Shown piece after piece: positions 5,432 to 12,023 of a stretch of DNA of 16,786 nt. The notes below the pieces were generated by a model. It did not search any database, was not told where the DNA came from, and was given only the letters and a program-made list of their open reading frames with translations. A program made the position numbers and the translations under genes. This DNA comes from UBA9676 sp036522155 (GTDB lineage Bacteria; Actinomycetota; Actinomycetes; Streptosporangiales; Streptosporangiaceae): the NCBI GenBank assembly GCA_036522155.1, contig DATDGI010000318.1, forward strand, positions 1 to 16,786, given 5' to 3'. Position 1 is the first letter of the stretch. Each line of letters opens with the position of its first letter.

Positions 5432-6381
5432 TCCGATGGCGTGACGGTGAGGATGCGCCGCCCGGCTTCGCGCAGCGAGGCGGCGCTCTGCTCCAGCGCG
5501 GCGCGTTCGTCCGCGGTCATGGGCGGGTCGAGCATCTGCTGCACGCCCCCGGCGCCGAGCACGCTGACCAGTGACAGGGTCACCCCGTAGCGTGGGCAGT
5601 AGGCGGCTACTGGCAGCACGGCGCGTTCGTCGCGCAGGACCGCCTCGGCCAGGCGCGCCGAGACGGCGCCGATGCCGTACTGGCTCGCTCCGGTGCCTTC
5701 GATGATGGTGATGTTGGCGTACCGGATGTCGTTCTCGATCTCCTGCCGGATTTCCGCGATGGGTCGCCCATCCTTGCCGAGCAGGTCAAGGACCGGAATG
5801 CCGCTCACCGATGCTGATGACCACAACAGCACTTCGGAGGTGCCGTGCTCGCCAACCACCATCGCCTGGACGTCGCGGGGCCGTACCCGCAGCCGGTCGG
5901 CCAGATGCACGCGGAAGCGCAGGCTGTCGATCAGGGTGCCGGTGGAGAAGACCCGGTCATGGCCTGCCAGCTGCCGGGTGAGATCAGCGAGCGGGTCGGG
6001 CGGGTCGGTGACGACCATCAGCACTGCCTGCGGCGCTACCGACATGATCTTGGGCACAACGTCGGCATACACCTTGGCGTTGGTATCGAGGAGCCGCAGC
6101 CGTCCCTGCCGGTCGGACCGGTCGGTGGCGCCACCGGCCTTTTCGTTCACCCCCGCGGTAATGATCACCAGCGCGGCGCCGTCCAGCGCATCGTAGCCAC
6201 CCGCGCGCACATCCACTGTTGGGGACAAGGGCGTGGCGTAGCGCATATCTGTGGCCACGCCGTTCGCCCGTTGCGTGTTGCGGTCCAGGACAACGATCTC
6301 CCGGCACATCCCGTTGCGTTCGATCAGCGACAACGCCGTCGCGGCCCCGACGGTGCCGACTCCGATCACAGCGACCTTCAC
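5428..6381 (-). CDS. Lactate/malate dehydrogenase-family oxidoreductase, divergent subgroup
   Basis: This 317-aa protein has the fold of NAD-dependent 2-hydroxyacid dehydrogenases. It shows the GVGTVG nucleotide loop (7-12), D33 after the second strand (NAD preference), catalytic H179 in GEHGT, and the D152/R155 pair in IDSLRFR. Differences from ordinary LDH/MDH are clear: VTDPPDP (124-130) replaces V-T-N-P-x-D, GEHGT replaces GEHGD, and the substrate-specificity loop AGVNEKAGGATDRSDRQGR (76-94) is about eight residues longer. The substrate is therefore probably not plain lactate or malate. The start is GTG 6381-6379 with AAGGTGG upstream. It follows the dehydrogenase at 6428-7315 in one operon, separated by a mini-ORF. 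The end overlaps the LuxR remnant on the other strand by four bases. Confidence 0.85.
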   Translation of the reverse strand: MKVAVIGVGTVGAATALSLIERNGMCREIVVLDRNTQRANGVATDMRYATPLSPTVDVRAGGYDALDGAALVIITAGVNEKAGGATDRSDRQGRLRLLDTNAKVYADVVPKIMSVAPQAVLMVVTDPPDPLADLTRQLAGHDRVFSTGTLIDSLRFRVHLADRLRVRPRDVQAMVVGEHGTSEVLLWSSASVSGIPVLDLLGKDGRPIAEIRQEIENDIRYANITIIEGTGASQYGIGAVSARLAEAVLRDERAVLPVAAYCPRYGVTLSLVSVLGAGGVQQMLDPPMTADERAALEQSAASLREAGRRILTVTPSD

Positions 6382-6431
6382 TTTGCACCACCTTCGCGCG
6401 CATCGGCCCCGCGGAGAGCGATCAGGGTCAT
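6378..6431 (-). CDS. 17-codon mini-ORF bridging two dehydrogenase genes
   Basis: ATG 6431-6429 overlaps the stop of the upstream dehydrogenase (ATGA), and its TGA 6380-6378 overlaps the GTG start of the downstream one (GTGA). The 54 bases encode MTLIALRGADAREGGAK. GGAGG lies about eight bases upstream on the minus strand. It may be a coupling peptide, a coincidence, or the fused ends of a gene that lost its middle. The peptide shows no recognisable domain. Confidence 0.3.
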   Translation of the reverse strand: MTLIALRGADAREGGAK

Positions 6432-7315
6432 GGCGTTCCTCCCTGCTCTTCGAGCGCGCGCGTCACGACGGTCAGGTCCTGCTCACCGAGACCTTGATCA
6501 ACGGCCTGCTGCCATTCGCCGGCCAGAACGGCCAGAGCGGCAAAACGGCTGCCGCCGGCTGCCTCCAGTGCGAGGTGCACGTCCTTGAGCGCGAGGGACA
6601 GCGAGAACTGGGCCGAGAAATCACCGTCGGCGATCCGTCGCAGCTTGGCTGCCTGCCAGCTGGACACGAGCGAGCCGCCGCTCAGCGCGTCCACCACCGT
6701 CCCGGTGTCGAGGCCCAGGTGGTGGGCAAGAGCCACGGACGTGGCCACCGCTTCGGTCGCGAACGCCAGCCACGTGTTGTTCACCAGCTTCAGCCGCGTT
6801 CCGGCCCCGGCCTCGCCGACCCAGATCGTGCGCTGGCCGAGCGCGTCGAACAGCGGAGCGACACGTGTCCGCGCCTCGCTGGGCCCGGACGCGAAGATCG
6901 TCAGCTGGCCGCGTTCCGCCGGATCCTTGCTTCCCGACACCGGCGCGTCGAGGAGCATCACGTCCGGGCGCTCAGCACCGGCCATCGCCGCGACCCGGTC
7001 GATCCCCGCCACGCCGATGGTGCTCATCTGGGCCCAGATGGCGCCCGGAGCCAGCGCGGCGAGCATCCCCTGATCGCGGGCGACCGAGATCACGGCATCG
7101 GCGTCGGTCACCATCGTGACCACGATCGCGGCCCGCCGCGCCGCATCGGCGGCCGTCCCGGCGACCTCCGCGCCGAGCGCGGCCAGGTCCCGGGCCGCCT
7201 CCGGCCGGCGGTTCCAGACGATCGTCGGGATGCCAGCGCGCAAGGCACTGGCCGCCATCCCGTGGCCCATCGCCCCGATGCCGAGTACCGCAACCGGCTC
7301 GTGCGTCCCTGCCAT
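6428..7315 (-). CDS. NAD(P)-dependent beta-hydroxyacid dehydrogenase-like oxidoreductase
   Basis: This 295-aa protein belongs to the 6-phosphogluconate/3-hydroxyisobutyrate dehydrogenase-like superfamily. It has the Rossmann loop GIGAMG (12-17), then N35-R36-R37 after the second strand, which favours NADP(H). The substrate loop DAPVSGS (123-129) and the catalytic-lysine helix GTRLKLVNN (K176, N180) follow, then the C-terminal helical domain with LKDVHLAL. Length is normal. The superfamily includes 3-hydroxyisobutyrate, tartronate-semialdehyde, glyoxylate and imine reductases. The exact substrate is unresolved. The start ATG 7315-7313 has AAGGGG upstream. A promoter-like element lies about 90 bases upstream, and a lactate-dehydrogenase-like gene follows, so the pair may act successively on a hydroxyacid or oxoacid. 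Confidence 0.87.
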   Translation of the reverse strand: MAGTHEPVAVLGIGAMGHGMAASALRAGIPTIVWNRRPEAARDLAALGAEVAGTAADAARRAAIVVTMVTDADAVISVARDQGMLAALAPGAIWAQMSTIGVAGIDRVAAMAGAERPDVMLLDAPVSGSKDPAERGQLTIFASGPSEARTRVAPLFDALGQRTIWVGEAGAGTRLKLVNNTWLAFATEAVATSVALAHHLGLDTGTVVDALSGGSLVSSWQAAKLRRIADGDFSAQFSLSLALKDVHLALEAAGGSRFAALAVLAGEWQQAVDQGLGEQDLTVVTRALEEQGGTP

Positions 7316-7401
7316 CGGTCACCCCTTGCCGGGTGCTCGTCGCGGATGCTGCCAGCAGGGCGCCCGCCCGCCGCTCAGCCTGCTCGGCACCGCCGTTTTG
7401 C

Positions 7402-7429
7402 AATATAGACACTCCGGGTCAGGTGTCAT
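7402..7429 (-). promoter_or_regulatory. Putative promoter with embedded dyad for the dehydrogenase operon
   Basis: On the minus strand ATGACA (7429-7424) and TATATT (7407-7402) are separated by 16 bases, a good -35/-10 pair about 86 bases upstream of the ATG at 7315. The inverted repeat GACAC-N10-GTGTC (7408-7427) lies between and across the boxes, a typical place for a repressor to bind. The -35 box lies inside the last codons of the small membrane protein gene upstream. Confidence 0.45.
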
Positions 7430-7553
7430 GACCGTTCGGTGGTTTCCTTCTGCGCCGCATTATGAAGAAGATGGCGGCGCCGATGATGATCACGGCGAGG
7501 ATGATGGGGACGGCGCTGAGGTTATGCGTGCCGATTGTCATCGCGATTGTCAT
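7419..7553 (-). CDS. Small single-pass membrane protein (44 aa) of the ABC operon
   Basis: This short gene encodes 44 residues: a polar start MTIAMTIGTHNLS, one hydrophobic helix VPIILAVIIIGAAIFFIM (15-32), then RRRRKPPNGHDT. The tetra-arginine after the helix predicts an inside C-terminus by the positive-inside rule. The start is ATG 7553-7551, with AAGGAAAG about nine bases upstream; a second in-frame ATG lies at 7541-7539. It begins 42 bp after the permease stop on the same strand, so it is probably the third gene of the transporter operon. A small regulator or stabiliser of the permease is plausible. Nothing in the sequence gives a specific function, and I do not recognise a named family. 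Its last codons overlap the promoter region of the dehydrogenase operon. Confidence 0.6.
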   Translation of the reverse strand: MTIAMTIGTHNLSAVPIILAVIIIGAAIFFIMRRRRKPPNGHDT

Positions 7554-7595
7554 CGCTGGCGCTTTCCTTTCCTTGGTCGTGCGGGCAGGTGCTGG

Positions 7596-8459
7596 TCAGG
7601 CGTCGCGGGTGGCCATCTTCCATGCGCCGATGGCCGACCAGCCGATGATCCAGCCCACGATGACGGTGATCATGGCCCAGGTGGGCATGGGCGGCAGGTG
7701 CAGCGCGCGCGGGCCGCCGGCTGGCCCGATTGTGGTGCCTCCGGCCAGCGCGGCCGGTTTCAGCTGATCCATGGCGACGCCGACGTCGAGGCGCTCGCCG
7801 TTGATGAAGTGGGGCAGCGCGTGATCGGCCAGTATCGGGGTGATGATGATCTCCAGCACGATGAGCAGGATGACCGGCACGGTCCGCTGGCCCATGAGCG
7901 AGCCGAGGCCGAGCCCGGCCGTGAACCCGATGACCAGATCGAGCTCGAGCCACAGCCCGGAGCGGATCATGTCTCCCAGCGACACGGTGACCGCGCTGGC
8001 CGGCTCCGGGCTGCCGAGGAACGCGGTCACCAGGCATGCCACGGTGAAGCCGGCCGCGGCCAGCGAGAGCAGGATGGACAGCCCGGCCGGGATGCGGGCC
8101 AGGTAGAGCGCGAGCCGGGACCGGCCGGTGACCACGAGGTGGCGGAACATGCCGTCGGTCAGGTCGGCGGTCCCGGCTGTGGCGCCGAGCGCGATGGCGA
8201 TGATGAACCCGAATTCGTCCATCACCGTGCCGGCGGTCGCGAAAGCGTCCGGGGCGCCGGCCGGCGCGTAGCGAGCCGGGTCGCCCAGGTGGTAGATCAG
8301 CCGGATGCCGTAGAAAATGACGGGCAGGGCTACGGTGAACGCCACCGCGACTGTCATGAGGACGCGGCGTTTGCGTAGTTCCAGGAATTTGGCGCTGATC
8401 AGGGGCCATGGCGGCACCCATGAGCCGCGCCCGCCGATGGCGAGGCTGTGCTGGGTCAC
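7596..8459 (-). CDS. ABC transporter permease subunit (ABC-2-like)
   Basis: This 287-aa integral membrane protein has about six helices: roughly 33-52, 82-97, 125-147, 168-190, 195-213 and 260-280. The cytosolic N-terminus ends in KFLELRKRRVL before the first helix. A large loop after helix 1 and the LTDGMFRHLVVTGRSRLALYLAR segment before helix 3 match ABC-2-type export permeases, whose second helix pair is preceded by a conserved E/D-G-x-x-R region. The GTG start at 8459-8457 overlaps the ATPase stop (GTGA) and has GGAGGAG upstream, so the two are translationally coupled. Such permeases usually work as dimers with the paired ATPase, exporting drugs, peptides or lipids. The substrate here is unknown. 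The divergent two-component system is the likely regulator. Confidence 0.85.
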   Translation of the reverse strand: MTQHSLAIGGRGSWVPPWPLISAKFLELRKRRVLMTVAVAFTVALPVIFYGIRLIYHLGDPARYAPAGAPDAFATAGTVMDEFGFIIAIALGATAGTADLTDGMFRHLVVTGRSRLALYLARIPAGLSILLSLAAAGFTVACLVTAFLGSPEPASAVTVSLGDMIRSGLWLELDLVIGFTAGLGLGSLMGQRTVPVILLIVLEIIITPILADHALPHFINGERLDVGVAMDQLKPAALAGGTTIGPAGGPRALHLPPMPTWAMITVIVGWIIGWSAIGAWKMATRDA

Positions 8460-9454
8460 TGTTCTCCTCCGAAGCGGCTGGTCACGGATAGGAACCAGTC
8501 CTCCAGACTGGCGTGCGTCTGGCGCAGGCCGTAGACGGAGATCCCGGCCCCGACCAGGCGGCGGTTGATGTCGGCTATCTGCTCGTGGGCCGGCCCGGGG
8601 GTGAGCGTGACGGTCAGCCCGTCCTCCGTGACGGTGATGCGGGATGCGATCGCGGGCTGGCCGAGGGCTCGTGCCGCCGCGGGCGGGTCGGAGCATTGCA
8701 CCTCGACGGCAACGCCGGCTCCTGCTGTCAGCTCGCCGATGGGTCCCTGGCGGATGACCTTGCCGTGGTCGACGATGGCCACCTGGTCGCAGGTGCGTTC
8801 CACCTCATCCAGCAGGTGCGAGGACAGCACGATGGTCCGTCCCTCGTCGGTCAGGCTGCGGAGCATGTCCCGCATCTCGTGCATGCCGGCCGGATCGAGG
8901 CCGTTCATCGGCTCGTCGAGGATGAGCAGTTGCGGGTCGGCCAGCAGGCAGGCGGCGAGGCCCAGGCGCTGGCGCATGCCCAGGGAATAGGCGGATACCT
9001 TGTCGTCGGCCCGCTGGGTCAGCCGTGCCCGGTCCAGGGCCGGGCCGATCTGCTTTCCGGCGCCTCCTCCCCTGGCAGCGGCCAGTATCTTCAGGTTCTG
9101 CCGCCCGGTCAGGTGGCCGTGGAACCGGGGTTCGTCGACGATCGCGCCCACCCGGGCCAGGGCGCGGCCGCGCTGCGCAGGGACGGGGATTCCGAGCAGC
9201 GACATCGTGCCGCTGTCGGCTCTGGTCAGGCCGAGCAGGACCCGGATCAGCGTGGTCTTGCCCGCCCCGTTCGGCCCCAGGTACCCGAAGGCGGAGCCCC
9301 GCGGGACGAGCAGGTCCACGTTGTCGACGGCGGCCCGGGCGCCGAAGCGCTTGGTGAGCCCGTGCACCTCGACCGCCCAGTCGCCCATCTGGCGGGGAAC
9401 GGGCTGCCCGGCACGCGGATGCGGACTGTCGCCATGTTCAGAAATGGTGGTCAT
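8456..9454 (-). CDS. ABC transporter ATP-binding protein (drug/peptide exporter type)
   Basis: This 332-aa ATPase powers the permease encoded next. Motifs appear in the standard order: Walker A GPNGAGKT (60-67), a Q-loop region replaced by VGAIVDEPRFHGHLTGRQNL (about 102-121) as in bacitracin/lantibiotic-type ATPases, signature YSLGMRQRLG (156-165), Walker B LLILDEP (176-182), D-loop and H213 in SSH. A C-terminal extension of about 90 residues (from 240) is typical of this exporter class and lacks catalytic motifs. The start is ATG 9454-9452, seven bases after AGGAAG; upstream in-frame codons extend into the divergent promoter region and were not used. The VDEPRF and YSLGM motifs place it close to antibiotic or antimicrobial-peptide exporters, but the substrate is inference. 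Confidence 0.93.
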   Translation of the reverse strand: MTTISEHGDSPHPRAGQPVPRQMGDWAVEVHGLTKRFGARAAVDNVDLLVPRGSAFGYLGPNGAGKTTLIRVLLGLTRADSGTMSLLGIPVPAQRGRALARVGAIVDEPRFHGHLTGRQNLKILAAARGGGAGKQIGPALDRARLTQRADDKVSAYSLGMRQRLGLAACLLADPQLLILDEPMNGLDPAGMHEMRDMLRSLTDEGRTIVLSSHLLDEVERTCDQVAIVDHGKVIRQGPIGELTAGAGVAVEVQCSDPPAAARALGQPAIASRITVTEDGLTVTLTPGPAHEQIADINRRLVGAGISVYGLRQTHASLEDWFLSVTSRFGGEQ

Positions 9455-9612
9455 GTGTCTCTTCCTGGTTGGGCCGCTGGCTGGTGCCCACGGTCCCTGA
9501 ACGACGGCTCGCCTGTCTGCGGCCACGCGAACGAACCGGTTCATCCGCAAGGATGAATCCAGGCCGCCCCACGGCTGATGCACAGGGCCTGGCCAGGCGA
9601 TACGTTCGGTGC
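9455..9612. promoter_or_regulatory. Divergent control region between ABC exporter and two-component system
   Basis: The 158-bp gap contains a perfect palindrome GAACCGGTTC (9533-9542), overlapped by an inverted repeat TTCATCC-GCAA-GGATGAA (9540-9557). These are candidate binding sites for the divergent response regulator. TACGTT (9601-9606) ends seven bases before ATG 9613 and could be the -10 box of a leaderless kinase transcript. Its -35 box is weak. No clear promoter was found for the ABC side. Confidence 0.4.
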
Positions 9613-10737
9613 ATGCAGGCAGTTCGGCGCTTCGCGGGCGGTGACCCGGGCATGATCACCGATGCCGGGATAGCGATCGCCGGGGCCGGGCTGACCGCCG
9701 TCGCGGTATGGGACCCGGGCGGCCTGGCCGGCACCCGGATCTCTGGGCCGCTGGTGCTGCTGGTGCTGCTGCCGCTGCTCATGGGCGCCGCGCTGGCGCT
9801 GCGCCGCCGCGCGCCGCTGCTGATGTTGCTGGCGATATCGGCGGGGATAGCGCTGCAATGCCTGATCACCAGGCAACCGCCGCCGGTCCCGGAGTTGTTC
9901 GTGCTGTTCGCCGGCGGCTACTCGCTGGGCGCGCACGCCAGCCTGCGCCGCGCGGCCGTCGGCCTGGTCATCAGCGCAGTCGTGATCCTGAGCGCCCGCT
10001 CGGGCCTCTCTGTCGTCCCAATCCTGGGCTTTTGGCTGGTCGGCGTGCTCGTCCGCGCCCGCAGGCAGTCCGTAGCGCTGGCCGAACGTAACGCGGCGCT
10101 CGAGCGCCAGGCCGAGCGGGCCGCGGCCGCCGAGCGGGCACGGATCGCCCGGGAACTGCACGACATCGTCGCCCATCACCTCAGCGTGATCGTGCTCCAG
10201 GCGGCCGGCGCCCGGGCGTCGGGAAAGGCCGCCGGGCCGGCTCTGGAGAAGATCGAGAACAGCGGACGGCAGGCACTGGCCGAGACCCGCCGCCTGCTGG
10301 GCGTCCTGCGCGAAACCGGCGAGGAGACCGGGCTCGCCCCGCAGCCTGGTATCGGCGAGCTGGACGCGCTGGCCGACACCGTCCGCGCGGCCGGGCTGCC
10401 GGTGACCCTGGTCATCGACGGTGACCCCACGGCGGTGCCCGCGGCCGTGGACGTGTCGGTCTACCGCATCGTCCAGGAGGCGCTGACCAACGTCCTCAAG
10501 CACGCCGGCCATGCCTGCGCGGATGTGATGATCGGCTGCGCGGATGAAGCGGTCACGATCGAGATCACCGACGACGGAACGAAGGAGCCCGGTAACCAGC
10601 CCCCGGCCGGCGGGCACGGGCTGGCTGGGATGCGTGAGCGGGCCGCGATATTCGGCGGTGAGTTCCACGCCGGGCCGCGGCCCGGCGGCGGGTTCGCCGT
10701 GCACGCCCGGCTGCCGCTGGCCGATGGGCTGCCGTGA
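9613..10737 (+). CDS. NarL-type sensor histidine kinase
   Basis: This 374-aa membrane kinase has a hydrophobic N-terminal half with about four to five helices (roughly 15-35, 45-63, 67-83, 95-107 and 113-147) and almost no external domain. It may sense within the membrane or through the transporter. A short coiled coil (155-175) leads to the HisKA_3 dimerisation motif ARIARELHDIVAHHLSVIVL with phospho-acceptor H183. The ATPase domain has the N-box around N293 (LTNVLKHAG), the D320-D321-G322 box and GHGLAGM (334-340). The ATG at 9613 was chosen because a -10-like box lies just upstream and the earlier ATG 9553 falls inside the inverted repeat with no usable ribosome-binding site. The start remains uncertain. 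The stop overlaps the response regulator start (GTGA), a clear cognate pair. Confidence 0.9.
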   Translation: MQAVRRFAGGDPGMITDAGIAIAGAGLTAVAVWDPGGLAGTRISGPLVLLVLLPLLMGAALALRRRAPLLMLLAISAGIALQCLITRQPPPVPELFVLFAGGYSLGAHASLRRAAVGLVISAVVILSARSGLSVVPILGFWLVGVLVRARRQSVALAERNAALERQAERAAAAERARIARELHDIVAHHLSVIVLQAAGARASGKAAGPALEKIENSGRQALAETRRLLGVLRETGEETGLAPQPGIGELDALADTVRAAGLPVTLVIDGDPTAVPAAVDVSVYRIVQEALTNVLKHAGHACADVMIGCADEAVTIEITDDGTKEPGNQPPAGGHGLAGMRERAAIFGGEFHAGPRPGGGFAVHARLPLADGLP

Positions 10738-11426
10738 TCAGCGTCCTGATCGCCGATGACCAGGACCTCGTCCGCGAGGGCCTGCGGATGCTGCTGGAAG
10801 CCGAGCCGGACCTGGCCGTCGCCGGGGAGGCCGGCGACGGCGGCCAGGCGCTGGCGCAGGCGCGGCGGCTCGATCCCGACGTGATCTTGATGGACGTGCG
10901 CATGCCCGGGATGAACGGCATCGAGGCAACCACGCGGCTCGTCCAGGGTGGGTCGCGGGCGCGCATCCTGATGCTGACCACGTTCAACCTGGACGAGTAC
11001 GTCTACCACGCGCTGAAGGCTGGCGCGAGCGGCTTCCTGCTCAAGGACGCCAGCCGCGAGCAGCTGACCGGCGCGGTGCGCACCGTAGCCGCCGGTGAAG
11101 CCCTCCTCGCCCCCGCCATCACCCGGCGGCTGATCGAGGACTTCTGCCGCGGCCCCGCACCCGGAACGCCTGAAACGGACGCGGCCGGTCGCCTCAGCGA
11201 ACGCGAACTCGGCGTCGTGCGGCTGGTAGCCCAGGGCCTGTCCAACGCCGAGATCGCCGGCAGGCTCTACCTCAGCGAGGCCACCGTCAAGAGCCACATC
11301 GCCCGCATCCTCGCCAAGCTCGGGTTGCGGGACCGGGTGCAGGTCGCCGTCTACGCCTACGAACACGGCATCGTCAAGCCAGGCCGCGGCACTCCGCCAC
11401 CCGGCCGGGGAGCAAGACCCGAGTAG
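10734..11426 (+). CDS. NarL/LuxR-family response regulator paired with the preceding kinase
   Basis: This 230-aa DNA-binding regulator has a receiver domain with D8/D9, phospho-acceptor D54 in ILMDVRMPGMNG, T82/T83 in MLTTFN and K104 in FLLKDA. A LuxR-type helix-turn-helix follows (about 152-215: RLSERELGVVRLVAQGLSNA, then SEATVKSHIARILAKLGL). The last 15 residues are a proline/arginine-rich tail. The GTG start overlaps the kinase stop. The receiver region GFLLKDASREQL is characteristic of actinobacterial kinase/regulator pairs that control neighbouring ABC exporters, and such an exporter is encoded divergently. Control of the ABC operon is therefore the leading hypothesis. It converges on a small membrane-protein gene, with only 24 bp between stops and no obvious terminator. 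Confidence 0.93.
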   Translation: MISVLIADDQDLVREGLRMLLEAEPDLAVAGEAGDGGQALAQARRLDPDVILMDVRMPGMNGIEATTRLVQGGSRARILMLTTFNLDEYVYHALKAGASGFLLKDASREQLTGAVRTVAAGEALLAPAITRRLIEDFCRGPAPGTPETDAAGRLSERELGVVRLVAQGLSNAEIAGRLYLSEATVKSHIARILAKLGLRDRVQVAVYAYEHGIVKPGRGTPPPGRGARPE

Positions 11427-11450
11427 TCCCGGCCTCGTCCAGCCATCCGC

Positions 11451-11879
11451 TCACTGGCGGCGCGCGGTGGCCGCATGCCAGGCACCGGCAGCAACGAGGG
11501 CAGCTGACGCCGCCAGATTGACGCCGATCGCGAGGCGGGTCGCCGGGGACCAGGAACGTGGCCGCCGCGTCACGGGCTCGACGAGGGTGCCGGCGATGCA
11601 CCCCAAGCCGATCGCAGCACAGACCGCGCCCGGACGCACACTCAGCTCCCGGTGCCGGGCCGTTGCCGCTGCCGTGATAGCTGCCACCGGCATCGGCCAC
11701 GGCGCCGCGACCCCGGCCCCCCATCCGGCCAGCAGCCCGGCAGGCACCGAGAGCGGGATGCTCACCCCGAGCGGCTCGCCGGGAAGCTGATCGCGGATCG
11801 CCACCACGCTGCCCAGCACGGCCGCACCAGCGAAGGCGAGCGACGCCCCCAGCAGCGCACGATCTGGGTCCGCCCGCAT
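11451..11879 (-). CDS. Small polytopic membrane protein of unknown function
   Basis: This 142-aa protein has about four hydrophobic segments: roughly 8-28, 40-72 (possibly two), 84-101 and 114-137. A short basic tail ATARRQ follows. I do not recognise a family. Cysteines C87 and C94 lie in one helix and show no known motif. ATG 11879 is preferred over the in-frame GTG 11903 because GGGAGG lies six bases before it; the longer start would add eight arginine-rich residues. It lies downstream of the large LuxR-type regulator on the same strand, separated by 144 bp, and just downstream of the dyad GCCTGA-CC-TCAGGC (11906-11919). It may have its own promoter and be a target of the regulator, but that is conjecture. 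Confidence 0.7.
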   Translation of the reverse strand: MRADPDRALLGASLAFAGAAVLGSVVAIRDQLPGEPLGVSIPLSVPAGLLAGWGAGVAAPWPMPVAAITAAATARHRELSVRPGAVCAAIGLGCIAGTLVEPVTRRPRSWSPATRLAIGVNLAASAALVAAGAWHAATARRQ

Positions 11880-11905
11880 GCGGCGCCTCCCGCCTCGCAG
11901 CACCG

Positions 11906-11919
11906 GCCTGACCTCAGGC
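11906..11919. promoter_or_regulatory. Perfect dyad upstream of the small membrane protein gene
   Basis: GCCTGA-CC-TCAGGC is a perfect inverted repeat of six-base arms with a two-base centre. It lies 26 bases upstream of ATG 11879 (minus strand), where a repressor or activator site would be expected. No convincing promoter boxes were seen around it. It could also be a weak hairpin in the gap after the regulator gene. Confidence 0.3.
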
Positions 11920-12023
11920 TAGCGGCCACCACCGTCTGGCCCCCATGCATCTCCGCCCGCCGGGCACCATTCCACCTCGTGCCTGGGCGAGTTCCTCCCC
12001 CCATCCGGGTGAAAGACCGGTCG

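Noticed and set aside
6251..7408. Plus-strand open frame of 385 codons opposite the dehydrogenase gene
   Set aside because: Shadow of the real 6-phosphogluconate dehydrogenase-like gene, whose Rossmann and catalytic motifs are intact on the minus strand.
7116..8378. Long plus-strand open frame opposite the permease
   Set aside because: Low-complexity Arg/Gly/Asp/Glu-rich translation with no domain. The minus strand encodes coherent membrane helices and is coupled to the ATPase gene.
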